A stretch of 64,000 nt of DNA from contig JAJGBQ010000001.1 of the NCBI GenBank assembly GCA_022457065.1, positions 1,364,001-1,428,000 of the forward strand, read 5' to 3'. Below the pieces are notes generated by a model. That model was given only the letters and a program-made list of their open reading frames with translations. It was not told the DNA's origin and did not search any database. Position 1 is the stretch's first letter; each line of letters starts with the position of its first letter. Positions 35,239 through 46,337 of the stretch are shown here, one piece after another. Both the position numbers and the translations under genes were made by a program. This DNA comes from Curvularia sp. ZM96 (Eukaryota > Ascomycota > Dothideomycetes > Pleosporales > Pleosporaceae).

Positions 35239-35902
35239 ACGACGAATACGATACCACCACCACCAAAAAGAATGACCAAGAATGATATGAACAGACCAAA
35301 CAAACACGCAACTAATTATGAACGACGGAACACAACCTGGAAGGCGTGGCGTTTTGCTTCGCGATATACCCTATACCCCCTGTAATGAGCCCGATACCCT
35401 TCTTTTTTCTTTTGTTATTCGAAATTGTAGGAGGAATATATATGCGAGGCATCCAGATTGAGGACTTTGGGCTCGACACGTCTGCTTTGAGCGACTTCAT
35501 GGATGATAAATACATGCCACAGAAGTTACACGATGGAAAGAGAAATGACGATTCGAGTACGTTTACCAGTTTATGAGTAGATTCTAGTCAGTAGCAAAAT
35601 GTCAATTGATCATAACCCAGAGCTAGCCTCGATTGCGTTAACTACGGATCTAAGCGTGAAGCTAAGATCTCGCAGATACAGAACGTCATAAAAACAACAG
35701 TCCAATTATGTACCTACGTCATGGATTTTTTCCATCATCGAGAACCAATTGCTCTGTCGAATGCCTATCATAAAAGCAATAGCCATCGCCATGCATTTTC
35801 CAAGTGACAATAAGCTTTTTCTGTTCTTGGCAACCTATAATTGCTGGCTTGCGCGCAAAATCCACGGGATTCCTTAATTGCTATCGTCACTGTTTCTATA
35901 CC
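35239..35902. other. Intergenic region
   Basis: These 664 bp lie between two genes on the same strand. They contain the 3' end of the unknown gene and the promoter of the SNG1-family gene. A short frame at 35346-35576 has no domain-like composition. No gene is called. Confidence 0.4.
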
Positions 35903-37621
35903 ATGTCGCGAATGCGATTACCACGCGCATTCCGTTCTCCAGCACAGATAAACGAAGAAGAGGGCACAAACGGTCACCCCGAAACCAGGCGTGGAAAAAG
36001 AGCCCCCAATGAAGTCGAAAATGGAGATGGAGAGGGAAAGAAGTCTCAAGAATCCAACAAAGAACCAGTGGGCTTCTGGCACCCGGATCTCCGTCAAGTC
36101 CGCAACCGTGCCTTTGTGAAATGGACTGTCACAACCGCTTTCCTCATGGGATTTATACTGGCCGTGTTATCGATATACTGGGGTGTGTTCTTCCAAGTAG
36201 AGGACAGGCTCGGCCATTTGTTGGTATATGTAGTAGATATGGACGGTGCGGCGCCATATGACAACACCGGAAACACACCATTTGTTGGAACGGCTATCAC
36301 AAAGCTCGTACAACAACAACTAGGCAGCGGCCAGCCGACGTTAGGATGGGGCATCCGTCCAGCTTCAGAGTTCAACAACGATCCTATGCTTGTTCGCGAG
36401 GCGGTGTACAATTGGGAAGCTTGGTAAGCGGCTGATTTTGAGTTATTGCATTTGGTAGACGCTAATGAAATCTTAGGGCTGCCATTGTCATAAATCCAAA
36501 TGCCAGTGCTTTGCTATATTCCGCAATTGCGAATGGGAACTCGTCCTACGAACCTCTTGGGGCTTGCCAATTGATCTATCAGGATTCAAGGGACGATACG
36601 AACTGGTATGACTTCATGCTGCCGATTATCAGCGCTTTCATGACTGAAGCGCAGAGCATGGTCGGTAAGCAGTGGGCACAAATGGTACTTCAAAACGCGA
36701 GCGATCCATCCATTCTATCAAACATGCAAAACGCACCACAAGCAATCAACCCCGCCATTGGGTTCTCTGAGTACAACCTTCGGCCTTTCTTCCCTTATAC
36801 TAGCATTCCTGCTGTTTCTATTGGTCTCATCTGTAAGCACCCCAAAACCACGTCCACTGATCTTACATATGGTGTAAAAACCTAACAAAACCACAACAGA
36901 TCTTATCATCATATCCTTCTTCAGCTTCTCTTTCTACATGCCCATCCACATGCAATATGTCACACCAACCAACCATCCACCACTGAAATTCCCCCAGTTG
37001 ATTGTTTGGCGCTGGTGTGCGACCATCTCTGCCTACTTTATGCTCTCCCTCGCCTACTCCCTCGTCAGCCTGGCTTTTCAGATCAATTTCTCACATACCA
37101 ATTCGATAACTAGCCATACTCAGGCTACCATACAGAGCGAGGGCAACCCAATAGCTTTCGGGCATGCGACATTCATGGTGTACTGGATGCTCAACTTTTG
37201 TGGTATGATTGCGCTGCGTCTGGCGTGTGAGAACGTTGCGATGATAGTGGGTATGCCTTGGATGGGCTTGTTTCTTATCTTCTGGGTCATCACAAATGTC
37301 TCTACTGCCTTTTACGACATTGAGGTCGCACCCGCTTTTTATAGGTGGGGCTATGCGTGGCCATTGCATTCCAGTAAGTCTTTGGTGTTCCCTTCTGTTC
37401 CCGCCTTGTCATTCTGCTACGATCATTGGGAGATGCTGATGTGGACTACAGTTGTTGAAGCAAGCCGCTCGATTCTCTTTGATTTGCATTCTCGTCTTGG
37501 TCTAGACTTTGGTATCCTGATTGCATGGGGAGCAGTGAATACGCTATTCTTCCCCTTCTGCTGTTGGTTCATGAGGTGGAAGAATCAGAAGGGGATTCAT
37601 GAGTACTGGCCTTTAGACTGA
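35903..37621 (+). CDS. SNG1: SNG1-family (DUF3533) membrane protein, nitrosoguanidine-resistance type
   Basis: Four exons: 35903-36423, 36477-36832, 36900-37373, 37452-37621; 506 residues, introns 53, 67 and 78 bp. A charged cytosolic N-terminus of about 70 residues is followed by one membrane segment (about 72-97, ending IYWGVFF), a large non-membrane loop with NTPFVGTAI and GWGIRPASEF, and about five C-terminal membrane segments. The last contains FPFCCWFMRW, and VEASRSILFDLHSRLGL precedes it, both typical of this family. In yeast SNG1 overproduction gives resistance to nitrosoguanidine and affects membrane lipid asymmetry. The exact transport role is not settled, so I call family rather than function. 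Confidence 0.85.
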
Positions 37622-38078
37622 TGTCGTGTTCAGGAGGCTCTAGTAGTCTATTTGCGTTTATTTGTCGCGCGGTATAATTCTCCAGCGAGTTATCCCGTAA
37701 TAATATACCCAATACGCTTTGTATAGTATCCAAGATGTTTAATTTTAGCAAATCAACTTTCGTAGCATTGGCCATTGCTGAGCTTGTTCCCGCGAAATTA
37801 ATGTTTGCAGGAATTATACTCACTTCATTCGCTGATGCATGATTTCATGTAATAGCTATGTGCGAAAACCCAAAGAATGCGGAGCGGGGATGAATGTGTA
37901 CCAATCCGTTCTATTCCCGAACTGGACTGGTACACACATGATGGACCCAGTGTATTCTCCCCACCTCTCCACCATATTGCGTGGAAACTCACGTGCGTGC
38001 CAACCTTATAAACGTTTTCATTTGAAGATTACACTTCGTCCTGTGAAAGCTCATCCAAATCTACATCACAACGCAAAC
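37622..38078. other. Intergenic region upstream of the GH2 gene
   Basis: These 457 bp hold the SNG1-family 3' end and the GH2 promoter. The frame is open in phase upstream of the GH2 ATG to 37839 but that part has no GH2 similarity, so I treat it as a leader. Confidence 0.4.
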
Positions 38079-40178
38079 ATGTCTTCTCCACCCTCATCCG
38101 CATACCCCCGACCAGACTTTCTCCGCAAGAATCTATCATGGCAATCCCTCAACGGCCCATGGTCATTCCTCTTCGACGACAACGACGTTGGTATAATTCA
38201 AGGATGGCATTTGACCCAACTCCCAGACAAGATCACCGTGAACCCCACCAACACTAATAGTGCCGAAAACACCGAGGCGCACAGTATTACCGCCAAGATT
38301 GCAGCTGGTACCCAAGAGCTATTGCAGGGCAATCAGTTCAAAAATGAGCATACTGTTCATGAGAAAAGGGATATTCAGGTGCCATATGTATTTCAGTGCC
38401 CTGCTTCGGGAATTAATGAGAAGGGCGTCCATGAGGTGCTATGGTACGAAAGAATGATAGAGGACCCGAGACCTGAACAAGACAAGACATCTGGAGACCG
38501 TGTTCTCTTAAGATTCGGAGCCGTAGATTATGAAGCCAAAATTTGGGTCGGTGGAAGCTTCTTTGGCGGTCATCGGGGCGGACATGTGCCGTTTGATGTT
38601 GACATCACGGATGCTTTTGCAAAGGGAAAAACGCAGAGGCTGACAGTGCGCGTCTTCGATTCCGCTCACGACTTGACCCAGCCACGTGGCAAGCAGTACT
38701 GGAAAGCTCAGCCTGAAAGTATCTTCTACACGCCCAGCGGAGGTATTTGGCAAAGCGTGTGGTTGGAGTCAGTACCAGCTGTCAGACTTGGAGATGCAAG
38801 TGCAGGCACACTCATCAAGAGCAACGATATCGAAGGCGGAACCCTAGAAGCCAGCATTAAGGTTCTTGGAAGACCTGCTGGCCATGACTACAGTGTGGAG
38901 CTCGAAGCTAGCCTAGGCGGTGTTCTGATCGGCAAGGCTCAAAAGACTGCACTACCCCGAGACTCAGACACTGTCGTTCTGAAGACGAGCATGCGTCTCA
39001 GCGATTCGCAGCTGTCTCAACTACCACCAAGTCTCACTTCTGCTGCTCCAACCTCTGAGCCCAGAGCTTGGCTCAACAACGTCGCTTTGTGGTCTCCTGA
39101 CTATCCAACTCTCTACGACCTAACTATCCGTCTTTACAGCCCTTCCTCGGATAATGCTATCGATACTATCCACACAACAACTGGCATGCGTTCGATCAAC
39201 TGGGGCAACTCCACTTTCCGCATCAATAACCGCCCTTACTTCCAAGCCCTCTTCCTCGACCAAGGCTACTGGCCCGACACCTTCATGACGCCGCCTTCGC
39301 CTGAAGCACTGAAACACGATATCGAGCTGAGCAAGAAAATGGGCTTCAACGGATGCCGCAAACACCAAAAAGTCGAGGATCCCTTATTCCACTACTGGGC
39401 CGATCGCCTTGGCTTCCTCGTATGGGGCGAAATGGCAAACGCCTACGCCTTCTCTGAGGCTTATGTGGAGCGAATGGACCAAGAATGGCGCGAAGCAGTC
39501 CTTCGAGACCGCAACCACCCTTGCGTCGTCGCGTGGACGCCCGTCAACGAGTCGTGGGCTTACACTGACTTGCACACCAATAAGCAGCAGAGAGACCACA
39601 TCCGCAGCTTGTACCATGCCACAAAGGTGCTCGATCCAACAAGACCCATCAACGACAATTGCGGCTGGGAACACGTCATTACTGATCTAACTACGTTCCA
39701 CGACTACGCTGATGCAGAGGAACTGACAGCAACGTGTGCGTCGCTAGACGCCATTATGAAGAAGGCCTCGAATAGACCCACATTCCTGGCGCCAATTGAG
39801 AGCCTTGCAGATCCAGGATCTAAGCATACTCCTGGCGCGCCAGTCATTTGCACGGAGTTTGGTGGTGTGAACATTGCTCGCTCAGCTGCTGCTGCTAAGG
39901 CTGGTGGAGAGGGAAAAGAAGAAGATAGGAATAGGGACTGGGGCTACACGACTGCCTCGGACCCCAAGGACTTGCTCAAGCGCATTGAGAAGATGATGGC
40001 GGGAATTGTTGACGGAGGCCATTGCTGCGGGTTTGTGTATACGCAGCTTACAGATATCGAGCAAGAAGTCAATGGTGTGTACACGCCAGACCGGAAGGAA
40101 AAGTTGGATGCAGCAGAGGTCAAAAAGGTGGTTGAGGACGTTATGCAAAGGTACGCGCAGAAGCACGGGCAAGCGTGA
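38079..40178 (+). CDS. Intracellular glycoside hydrolase family 2 enzyme (beta-galactosidase/glucuronidase-like)
   Basis: A single exon of 699 residues from the ATG at 38079. GH2 domain order is visible: sugar-binding N-terminal jelly roll (WQSLNGPWSFLFDD, VPYVFQCPASG), immunoglobulin-like domain, and a TIM barrel. The acid/base Glu is in TPVNESWAY (E491) and the nucleophile is in ICTEFGGV (E593). Barrel sequences FNGCRKHQKVEDPLFHYWAD and FVYTQLTDIEQEVNGVYT are typical. There is no signal peptide, so the enzyme probably acts in the cytosol on sugars already taken up. The substrate (galactoside, glucuronide or mannoside) cannot be decided by eye. Lack of introns contrasts with its neighbours but is not unusual for GH2 genes. 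Confidence 0.9.
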   Translation: MSSPPSSAYPRPDFLRKNLSWQSLNGPWSFLFDDNDVGIIQGWHLTQLPDKITVNPTNTNSAENTEAHSITAKIAAGTQELLQGNQFKNEHTVHEKRDIQVPYVFQCPASGINEKGVHEVLWYERMIEDPRPEQDKTSGDRVLLRFGAVDYEAKIWVGGSFFGGHRGGHVPFDVDITDAFAKGKTQRLTVRVFDSAHDLTQPRGKQYWKAQPESIFYTPSGGIWQSVWLESVPAVRLGDASAGTLIKSNDIEGGTLEASIKVLGRPAGHDYSVELEASLGGVLIGKAQKTALPRDSDTVVLKTSMRLSDSQLSQLPPSLTSAAPTSEPRAWLNNVALWSPDYPTLYDLTIRLYSPSSDNAIDTIHTTTGMRSINWGNSTFRINNRPYFQALFLDQGYWPDTFMTPPSPEALKHDIELSKKMGFNGCRKHQKVEDPLFHYWADRLGFLVWGEMANAYAFSEAYVERMDQEWREAVLRDRNHPCVVAWTPVNESWAYTDLHTNKQQRDHIRSLYHATKVLDPTRPINDNCGWEHVITDLTTFHDYADAEELTATCASLDAIMKKASNRPTFLAPIESLADPGSKHTPGAPVICTEFGGVNIARSAAAAKAGGEGKEEDRNRDWGYTTASDPKDLLKRIEKMMAGIVDGGHCCGFVYTQLTDIEQEVNGVYTPDRKEKLDAAEVKKVVEDVMQRYAQKHGQA

Positions 40179-40572
40179 ACAGGAGCCATAGCACGGGAAT
40201 GGACATTAGCACGTATGCACAAAGAGCACCATAGTAAAATTCACAGTCATTATATTTCATGTACATGTACCGTGTTGGTACCTTCGTAATGTCTATGTAG
40301 CTGCAGTTCTCTGCCTGAATAAGCTTCGAGCTTACCGGCAATTGTCAGCAGCAGATGCCTCCTCTTCATACAACCACCTCGTCATTGACATAGTATTCAA
40401 TGACGTTGTGCGATGCAACAAACCTCCACCATGCTATGCAGTTATAACAAAGACAAGCGTGAAAAAGAGAAACAGTTGTTCTCTGAGATGCGTGAAAAAA
40501 GAAGCCAAAGGGTATCATCCGTAGGAAAAACCATGTAACTCCACCTGTATGCTAGTTGCATTGGAAAGCAAC
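40179..40572. other. Convergent 3' intergenic region
   Basis: These 394 bp separate the GH2 and DUF2293 stop codons. I see only 3' untranslated sequence, including a small palindrome TGTACATGTACCG near 40260. Confidence 0.4.
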
Positions 40573-42861
40573 TTAAGCGCCATATCGAACTCCGGTTTTC
40601 GCATATGGTAAGATTTCTCCCTCGTTCCGAGGTGGGTAGCGTCCGTCTCGCGACGGAATGTATTCATGAGCAGGAGCGCGGCTATCATACGCCCTGGCAT
40701 TGGGCATGTAAGTACGATATGGCTCGTCAGCTGGTGCTGGATAGTGAGGTTCTCTCACACCGCGGGAAGACAATCCATGAGGCACTGGAGGGGCGTATGC
40801 ATATCCACGAGGATCGACATCTGCAATCGGCCGTGAGGGTGCATAATAGCTTCTGTTATGAGCCAAAGGCGGACCATTTGGACTGCTAGTTAAATCGACA
40901 ACATGCTCCGGAGGGGGTGGCCGCGGAATACTGTGAGGGCCCATTGGTGGGCTCGAACGAAACTCATGTGGTCTACCCGGATAGGTCCTAGGATAGACTT
41001 CTTCACGATACATAGCCCTTGGACGTTTCGTATGCTGCTCTGCCTGGGGCTCTCTTTCGTATGCAAAAGAATCGGAAGCCTTACGCTTCTGTCTGTCAAG
41101 CGAATTATGTGTCTGCACTGGGTGATGTCCATTCGTATTACCCCGTGGTGATGTCAGATCGACTGTCTCACGCTCAACAGAAGGGAGCACGGCATCCTGG
41201 TCTGTCATACGTCTTGTGTTTGTGGGCGGTCTTTGGTGTGTACTAAACCGGGGTGATGCAGGGCGTGAATACGCTTCTTGCATTCGTCGTGGTGGAGGGA
41301 GAGGTAGATCATACCGCATCATTGAATCATCTCGTGGTTCCTTGATGGGTTGGAGCTACGGGGATTAGTTCAAAGTTAGAAATGATGACCGGAATACAAT
41401 CGTGTTGGGCTCACGAGGCGTGACCTTGGACTCACTCTGTAAAGTCGCCCGTCTATTTCACGCATGATAGGCTGGGTGGTTCTCGCGCCGAGGCCAGGGT
41501 CAACAGGCCTTGTTCGTCTACAGCGGTCAGTGGCTATTGAGATTTCGAATGTCACGTCTCCTTACTTTTCGATAGGATCGAAAGCGCCGTGGCGATATGC
41601 TTCGCTTCGGGACCCTAAGCGTGGTTCAGAGTTTAGTGGTGCTCGCACAGATGAAGGTGGCAGCTGAAGAAATGGTTCGGCATGCGGCGAGGCAGGTAAG
41701 AAACTTTGTCGTGGCGGTGCAGGGTGACGCTGGAAAATGATCGTTCTTCCCGGTGCAACTCTCACGTCATTACGAGGGTAGTTAGCATGAAGTTCAGGTT
41801 GCAAATCGCGCGCGGTAGCACGACTGGAAACAATCTCCATGCTTTGCTCACGTTCGTCCGGTGTGGACAAAGAACGTGCTTCGCTGCTTGCCTCCTCGTC
41901 GTCATCGTCAAGAACGATGACTTCACGAAAGGTTTCTTCAAGCTCATTGGTTTGTTCGTCGACTTCGTCACGCCACTCTTTAAGCTTAGCGAGGGTAACG
42001 CTCTCGACTTTGGATCGAGCTTCCATCCAACCGCCGCTTTTGAGCAGCTTGTCGTAATCTGTATATGTATGGCGAATATGGGCGACAACAGCAAGCTGCA
42101 CTCTACGCGCCAAGGAAAGTTCCTTGGCGTTACCTACCCGGTTTGTTCCCTCCTCGAACGCATGAGTAACAATCGCTTGTAGGTCATCGTCGGGAATTTT
42201 GGGAAACAAGTCGCGAATGGCGCCATGAACGTAGCTCTTGGTCTCCTTTTCCGTCGCGGGTTGTCCCTGGTTGACTTGGCGTGAGGAGTAATCCTCGAAG
42301 CGCCGGGCAATCCAGTTGTTCCTGTCGCTATCCTTGTCTTTCCGGAGGCCACGAGTCTCATCATATGTATAACCGAACTTGCTGCAAGCGAGGTAGATGA
42401 TTTCCATGGGGAAGTGGTGTCCCACTCTATGGACATGGTGAGAGAGCTTTTCAGGATCGGAGTGCATCTTATTCTTAGGCTTGGCCTGGGAGGTTGTCAG
42501 TCCGTGTTCCCTTGTTACCTGTAGGTAGTTGAGACGCATACCGAGACAATGTGAACGTCGAGGTTGCGTTGGCGGCACTGCTCCTTGCACCACTCCGTGA
42601 ACTCGGGATGTCCAGCCGGAATGAAGCCAAAACCAGTGGGCGCGTTGGAGGTGTACGTCAGCTATCCTTTAATTAGTAAAATCTCGGGGAATCGATAGCG
42701 CATCGCGAACGCACGATGGAGTGCAGTCTCCTTTTCTCTTGCGTTACTGCTTCCAGCACGACCTTGTAAGGCTTTTTCTTCTTCGGTACTGCCCGCGTCT
42801 GCTCAAGCATGTTGCTGCGCTGCGGCCCATGTGATGGGCGCTCTTGATATACTCTGGTCAT
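40573..42861 (-). CDS. DUF2293-domain protein with SUMO-interaction-like motifs
   Basis: Five exons on the minus strand: 42861-42715, 42661-42542, 42485-41566, 41517-41436, 41355-40573; 683 residues. All junctions are consensus and in phase, so the two large open stretches belong to one gene. A DUF2293 domain of unknown function lies at about residues 180-240 (DLFPKIPDDDLQAIVTHAFE, then VVAHIRHTYTDYDKLL). C-terminal to it are three hydrophobic-acidic motifs: VIVLDDDDEE at 278-287, VDLT at 488-491 and VVDLT at 575-579. These look like SUMO-interaction motifs. The C-terminal 250 residues are Pro/Arg/Tyr rich and probably disordered. A nuclear SUMO-dependent role is my inference. The start is divergent from the LYR protein by 362 bp. 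Confidence 0.8.
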
Positions 42862-43223
42862 GGTGCTGGTGATGAATGCAAATCATGGATGCCACAGCGG
42901 ACCTTGAAAAGTGAGTGGCTCCAATACTGGTGCACCAGCTTTGGAGCGCGAAACTGCAAGGTTAGCGATGAATACAAGAAAAGTGAAGCAGTCACAGCAG
43001 AGCGCAAAGGTCCAAAATGCGGACTCTGTATCTACAAGCCCCAGCGGATGCAACTGTACAAGCAGGGCGTTGAGTGAGCGACGAGAGGTATGACGAGGAG
43101 AGGAGAGAGGAGACGGCAGGTTTAAGACACGCGGGCGGCTACGGTGGCGCCGGGCATACTTTTCACCGATGCCAGCCATGTCAGTTCTCAGCGTGAGGCG
43201 TGACGTTTAGCGCCGCGACCATC
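42862..43223. promoter_or_regulatory. Divergent promoter between DUF2293 and LYR genes
   Basis: These 362 bp lie between two divergent ATGs. Open frames crossing it have no family resemblance. No defined motif is seen. Confidence 0.35.
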
Positions 43224-43583
43224 ATGTCTCAGCAAGCAGTCATACACGCGTATAGGCACTTGTACCGGCATAGTCTCAGAGCCATTCAGTTCTCTAAGCC
43301 GGCCCGGTACACGCTGCGTGACCGGCTCCGCTTGGCATTTCGCAGAGGCTGTGCGTCCGACTTTGAGCCTCAAAAAGTACAAAACACGATAGAATTTCTT
43401 CAATATGCTACTAAAGAGACCGGTCTGGAGCACAAAATACTAAAGAACTTGTTGTTTGTGTGGTGGGTGCAAGGCAACGGAGGCCGCACAAAGCACAGAG
43501 CGAAGAATCAGTATGTACCCTGGCCTCTCGAAGCCCAATACAACAAGACTGACTCGTCAGAACTCGCGATGAACTCGAGATAA
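43224..43583 (+). CDS. Small LYR-motif protein (DUF1763-like)
   Basis: A single exon of 119 residues. I start at the ATG at 43224; the frame opens slightly upstream without an ATG. The N-terminal half is helical and basic: AYRHLYRHSLRAIQF carries an L-Y-R tripeptide with following Arg and Phe, as in mitochondrial LYR proteins that bind acyl-carrier protein, and RYTLRDRLRLAFRR follows. A second block, TGLEHKILKNLLFVWW, matches what I remember of fungal DUF1763 proteins. Role is unknown; assembly of a mitochondrial complex is the family-based guess. The stop faces that of the CCDC25-type gene 170 bp away. Confidence 0.7.
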   Translation: MSQQAVIHAYRHLYRHSLRAIQFSKPARYTLRDRLRLAFRRGCASDFEPQKVQNTIEFLQYATKETGLEHKILKNLLFVWWVQGNGGRTKHRAKNQYVPWPLEAQYNKTDSSELAMNSR

Positions 43584-43753
43584 AGACGACAGCATACGAT
43601 GTCTTCAATCATAACATTCGCATGCTAAACGAGAGCATGCAGCTTTGTCTGCCAGCCATGACTGTTCGCGATCCTAATTGAGATTACTGTCATGGATCCA
43701 TGTTCTCTATTGACGTCCCTGACAACTGCAAAGGGTGCCGCTGCTCAGGAACC

Positions 43754-44652
43754 TCACATGAAGTCGTCGAGAAAATTCTCGTCGCGGTTTTGATTGCTGC
43801 TTTGCTCCAGATTGTCCTCAGTCATAACATCGTCATAGGCATGGTCTCTCCGCCATGCGAGCTCCTTGCGCTCTTTGGCGATGCGCGCTTCTTCTTTCTT
43901 CTGCATGAAGTCAGTTTCGCTGTGGAAAAGGGCATGGCGGAATGGAAGCAAAGAAAAGTCGGGATGAAGATAGTGACAATACGTAGCGAAGAACAGAAAG
44001 AGATGCCGGCGTACCTTTGCCTGCATGGCGCCCTGCTCTCGCTTTCTCAGCTCGGCGCGTCTCGCCTCTCGCTCTTCGCGCAAATCAGGAAACTTCTCGA
44101 CTTTTGTCTTGTTGAGACGATTGACAATGGCATTTTCTCTTGTCACAACATGTATGCGCTTGACCTAGAACCAACAATCAATATATAGTAACCAAAAAAC
44201 GTCGATTGTGGCATGTTCTCACCTTGCGCTGATCCTTGAACCCAACCTGTCCCACAGCCATACTACCATCTTTTTTCAGATTACTCCAGGGGGTATACAC
44301 AATGGTGACGTTGTCTTTCTTGTTACCCTCGATACTATTGGCTTTTGTCAACTGCGCGCAGTCGACCAATAGGTCGTTGTTCATCTTTTCCCAGTTCTCG
44401 CCCTCTGGCAGGCGGACGTAGATATGTGCAGAAGAAAGGTTATCGGCATGGAACCAGACATCTTCATCCCAGCCGTACTTGATGAGCTCTTCATCTGATG
44501 TAAAGTCAGTAAGACCACCTTTGTGCGACTGCAAGGCGACAAGCTAGGTGATTTGCCATGTCGAAATAAAAATGCTTACTTTCGACCTTGTCTTTGCCAA
44601 CGTAGATGAAAGCCGACGGGGACACGGTATTTGACGAGAAGTAGTACACCAT
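43754..44652 (-). CDS. CCDC25-type NFACT-R domain protein
   Basis: Four exons on the minus strand: 44652-44580, 44494-44223, 44164-44015, 43900-43754; 213 residues. The joins restore KDKVENEELIKYGWDEDVWF and FKDQRKVKRIHVV, matching CCDC25 homologues. The NFACT-R (DUF814) domain covers roughly residues 1-120, with WFHADNLSSAHIYVRLPEGE, DCAQLTKANSIEGNK and VYTPWSNLKK. A charged coiled coil (EEREARRAELRKREQ, KKKEEARIAKERKEL) follows, and the end is DENFLDDFM as in animals. This domain in larger NEMF/Rqc2 proteins serves ribosome quality control; the function of the stand-alone fungal form is not established. In humans CCDC25 is described as a DNA sensor, which does not transfer here. Confidence 0.9.
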
Positions 44653-44946
44653 ATTAGTGGATTTATTGGCTGCAGCGGTGGGATGCGGGATTAAGTTGCA
44701 AGTTGGAACGTGGTAATGAGAGGTGAATTCGGCAAAGCACGTGTGGGGTCTAACTAGCGGGGTACTTTTAAAGTCATTGAGTTCCTAAGCATCAGGGTCC
44801 TAGAGCTCACAAGCAAGGGGATACATCATCATCACCACCAAACATGGGTCACAAGGCAAAGTTGATTTATTCAGCCTCTTGGCTTTTTTGGTTCTGAATC
44901 ATAAACTCGTGCAGTATGTACATTTTGGCGCAAAGGATGCAATGGC

Positions 44947-45475
44947 TTATTTCGCACCGCGCCTGTCAAGCAGCGCCTCTTCGCTGTCTTCCTCCTCACC
45001 AGGCGCACGCTGTACGCCATGATCGCCAGCACCATACTTCAAGCTATCCATAGGGTTGTCCTGCCTCGCGTGCTTGAAGTACTGTACGTGACCCTTTGCG
45101 CGAGGGTCCACAAACGCATCATCCAAATTCTTCTTTTCAATGTTTGATGTCATTTGGTCGCCAGTGCCAGAGATGACTTCGGCCGTGTGTCCACGGTCGT
45201 TTACGCTACGAGGGATGTCGAAGGCGTTGTCTGCAGCATGGGCCATGTTCGCATGCGAGAACTCGACAGGCGCATCCTTCTGGTCTGGTCGAGGTACGCT
45301 GGGTATCTGAGACGTTATTAATACCTTGGATTCCCGGCATCATCTTCCCTACATCCTTGGAATCAGGAAGTAAGGGTGGACTTACCGTGTTCTGCTTGCC
45401 AGCGTCGCCGGGTATGGTGGTGCCATGGACGGCCATGTCCTCAAGACGGCCACCCTGATGCGGATCTGAAGACAT
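44947..45475 (-). CDS. Small conserved hypothetical protein
   Basis: Two exons: 45475-45386 and 45306-44947; 149 residues, intron 79 bp with donor GTAAGT and acceptor TCAG in phase 0. The protein is hydrophilic and probably disordered: MSSDPHQGGRLEDMAVHG at the start, AHAADNAFDIPRSVNDRGHT in the middle, and PGEEEDSEEALLDRRGAK at the end. I recognise no domain. The composition is steady across the splice join, which supports the model. It is divergent from MZT1 by 400 bp. Confidence 0.7.
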
Positions 45476-45875
45476 TGTATTTAGATTAACTTTGTGGTTG
45501 TATGATTAACAAGAAGTATGAAGATAGTAGATGTTTAGCAATTCAGTTAATTGAACAAGAGATGAATGTCAGCCAGGAAATATATCAAGAACAAGCACAC
45601 AAGCAACTATTATGTAGCTGTTATGCTTTGCCTGAGCACCGGAAGGCCATCTTTCGTCATGATGATGGCGATGCTAGGGGTCGCTGAACACATCGATGTC
45701 ATCAGAGCCGATTTCCGATGAGGAGGGAAAGTCGCCAAGGAGGTCACGTGCAGGAAACGCGCCGCGTGCTGTCGGGTTCTCGCAACCCTAGACGGCATCA
45801 AACAAACAGACACCAGCTCGAGAACCACAAAAATATCATCTTTCCCAGTAAGAATCAGTGATCAATTCAGGAGCA
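45476..45875. promoter_or_regulatory. Divergent promoter between the small hypothetical gene and MZT1
   Basis: This 400-bp region is AT rich near the minus-strand gene and contains no recognisable gene or operator. Confidence 0.35.
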
Positions 45876-46337
45876 ATGCCAGCAGCCGAGCAGACCTCCG
45901 CCGACGCCCGTAGAAAGGCGGCACGGGAAGTCATCGACATTCTCCACGAAATCGCAACGCTACTAGTATGCCATGGCCGTGCCTCAATCTAAAGCGCCCA
46001 ACAGCTAACCCGGGACCCAAGAACACGCATCTCGATCGGCAGCAGCTTTCATATTGCGTATCGCTGATTGAAAATGGCGCGAATCCAGAGGCGTTAGCGG
46101 TACGTAGCAACTGGCATTTCTCCACTGTGGCACAGCACAACACACTCTGTAACGAGCAGATCTGCCTCGCGCGCGGTTCGCACTGTCCAGAGAGATACTT
46201 TGCGCAGTTTTGTTGTTGTTTTTAGCAACAGCTGTTAGCTTTTGTGCAACAACATCATCAACTAACTCGAGGCACAGAAAGTCATCCTGCAGCTGCGCGA
46301 AGAGTATCCTACAAGCTCAGTCGACGGCGATGCATAG
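45876..46337 (+). CDS. mzt1: Mitotic-spindle organizing protein 1 (MOZART1), gamma-tubulin complex recruiter
   Basis: Three exons: 45876-45965, 46022-46099, 46278-46337; 75 residues, the usual size of the family. All introns (56 and 178 bp) fall between codons. The product reads AREVIDILHEIATLLNTHLD, then LSYCVSLIENGANPEALAKV, then ILQLREEYPTSS, the three-helix MOZART1 core with the diagnostic E-x-G-x-NPEALA motif. The protein binds the N-termini of gamma-tubulin complex components and is needed to place microtubule nucleation at spindle pole bodies. The exons are so short that simple ORF scanning misses the gene. The second intron carries a G/T-rich stretch with complementary GTTGTTG and CAACAAC segments. 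Confidence 0.93.

Noticed and set aside
40573..42593. Two separate genes instead of one DUF2293 gene
   Set aside because: An 82-nt exon at 41517-41436 links them in phase with consensus splice sites at both ends.
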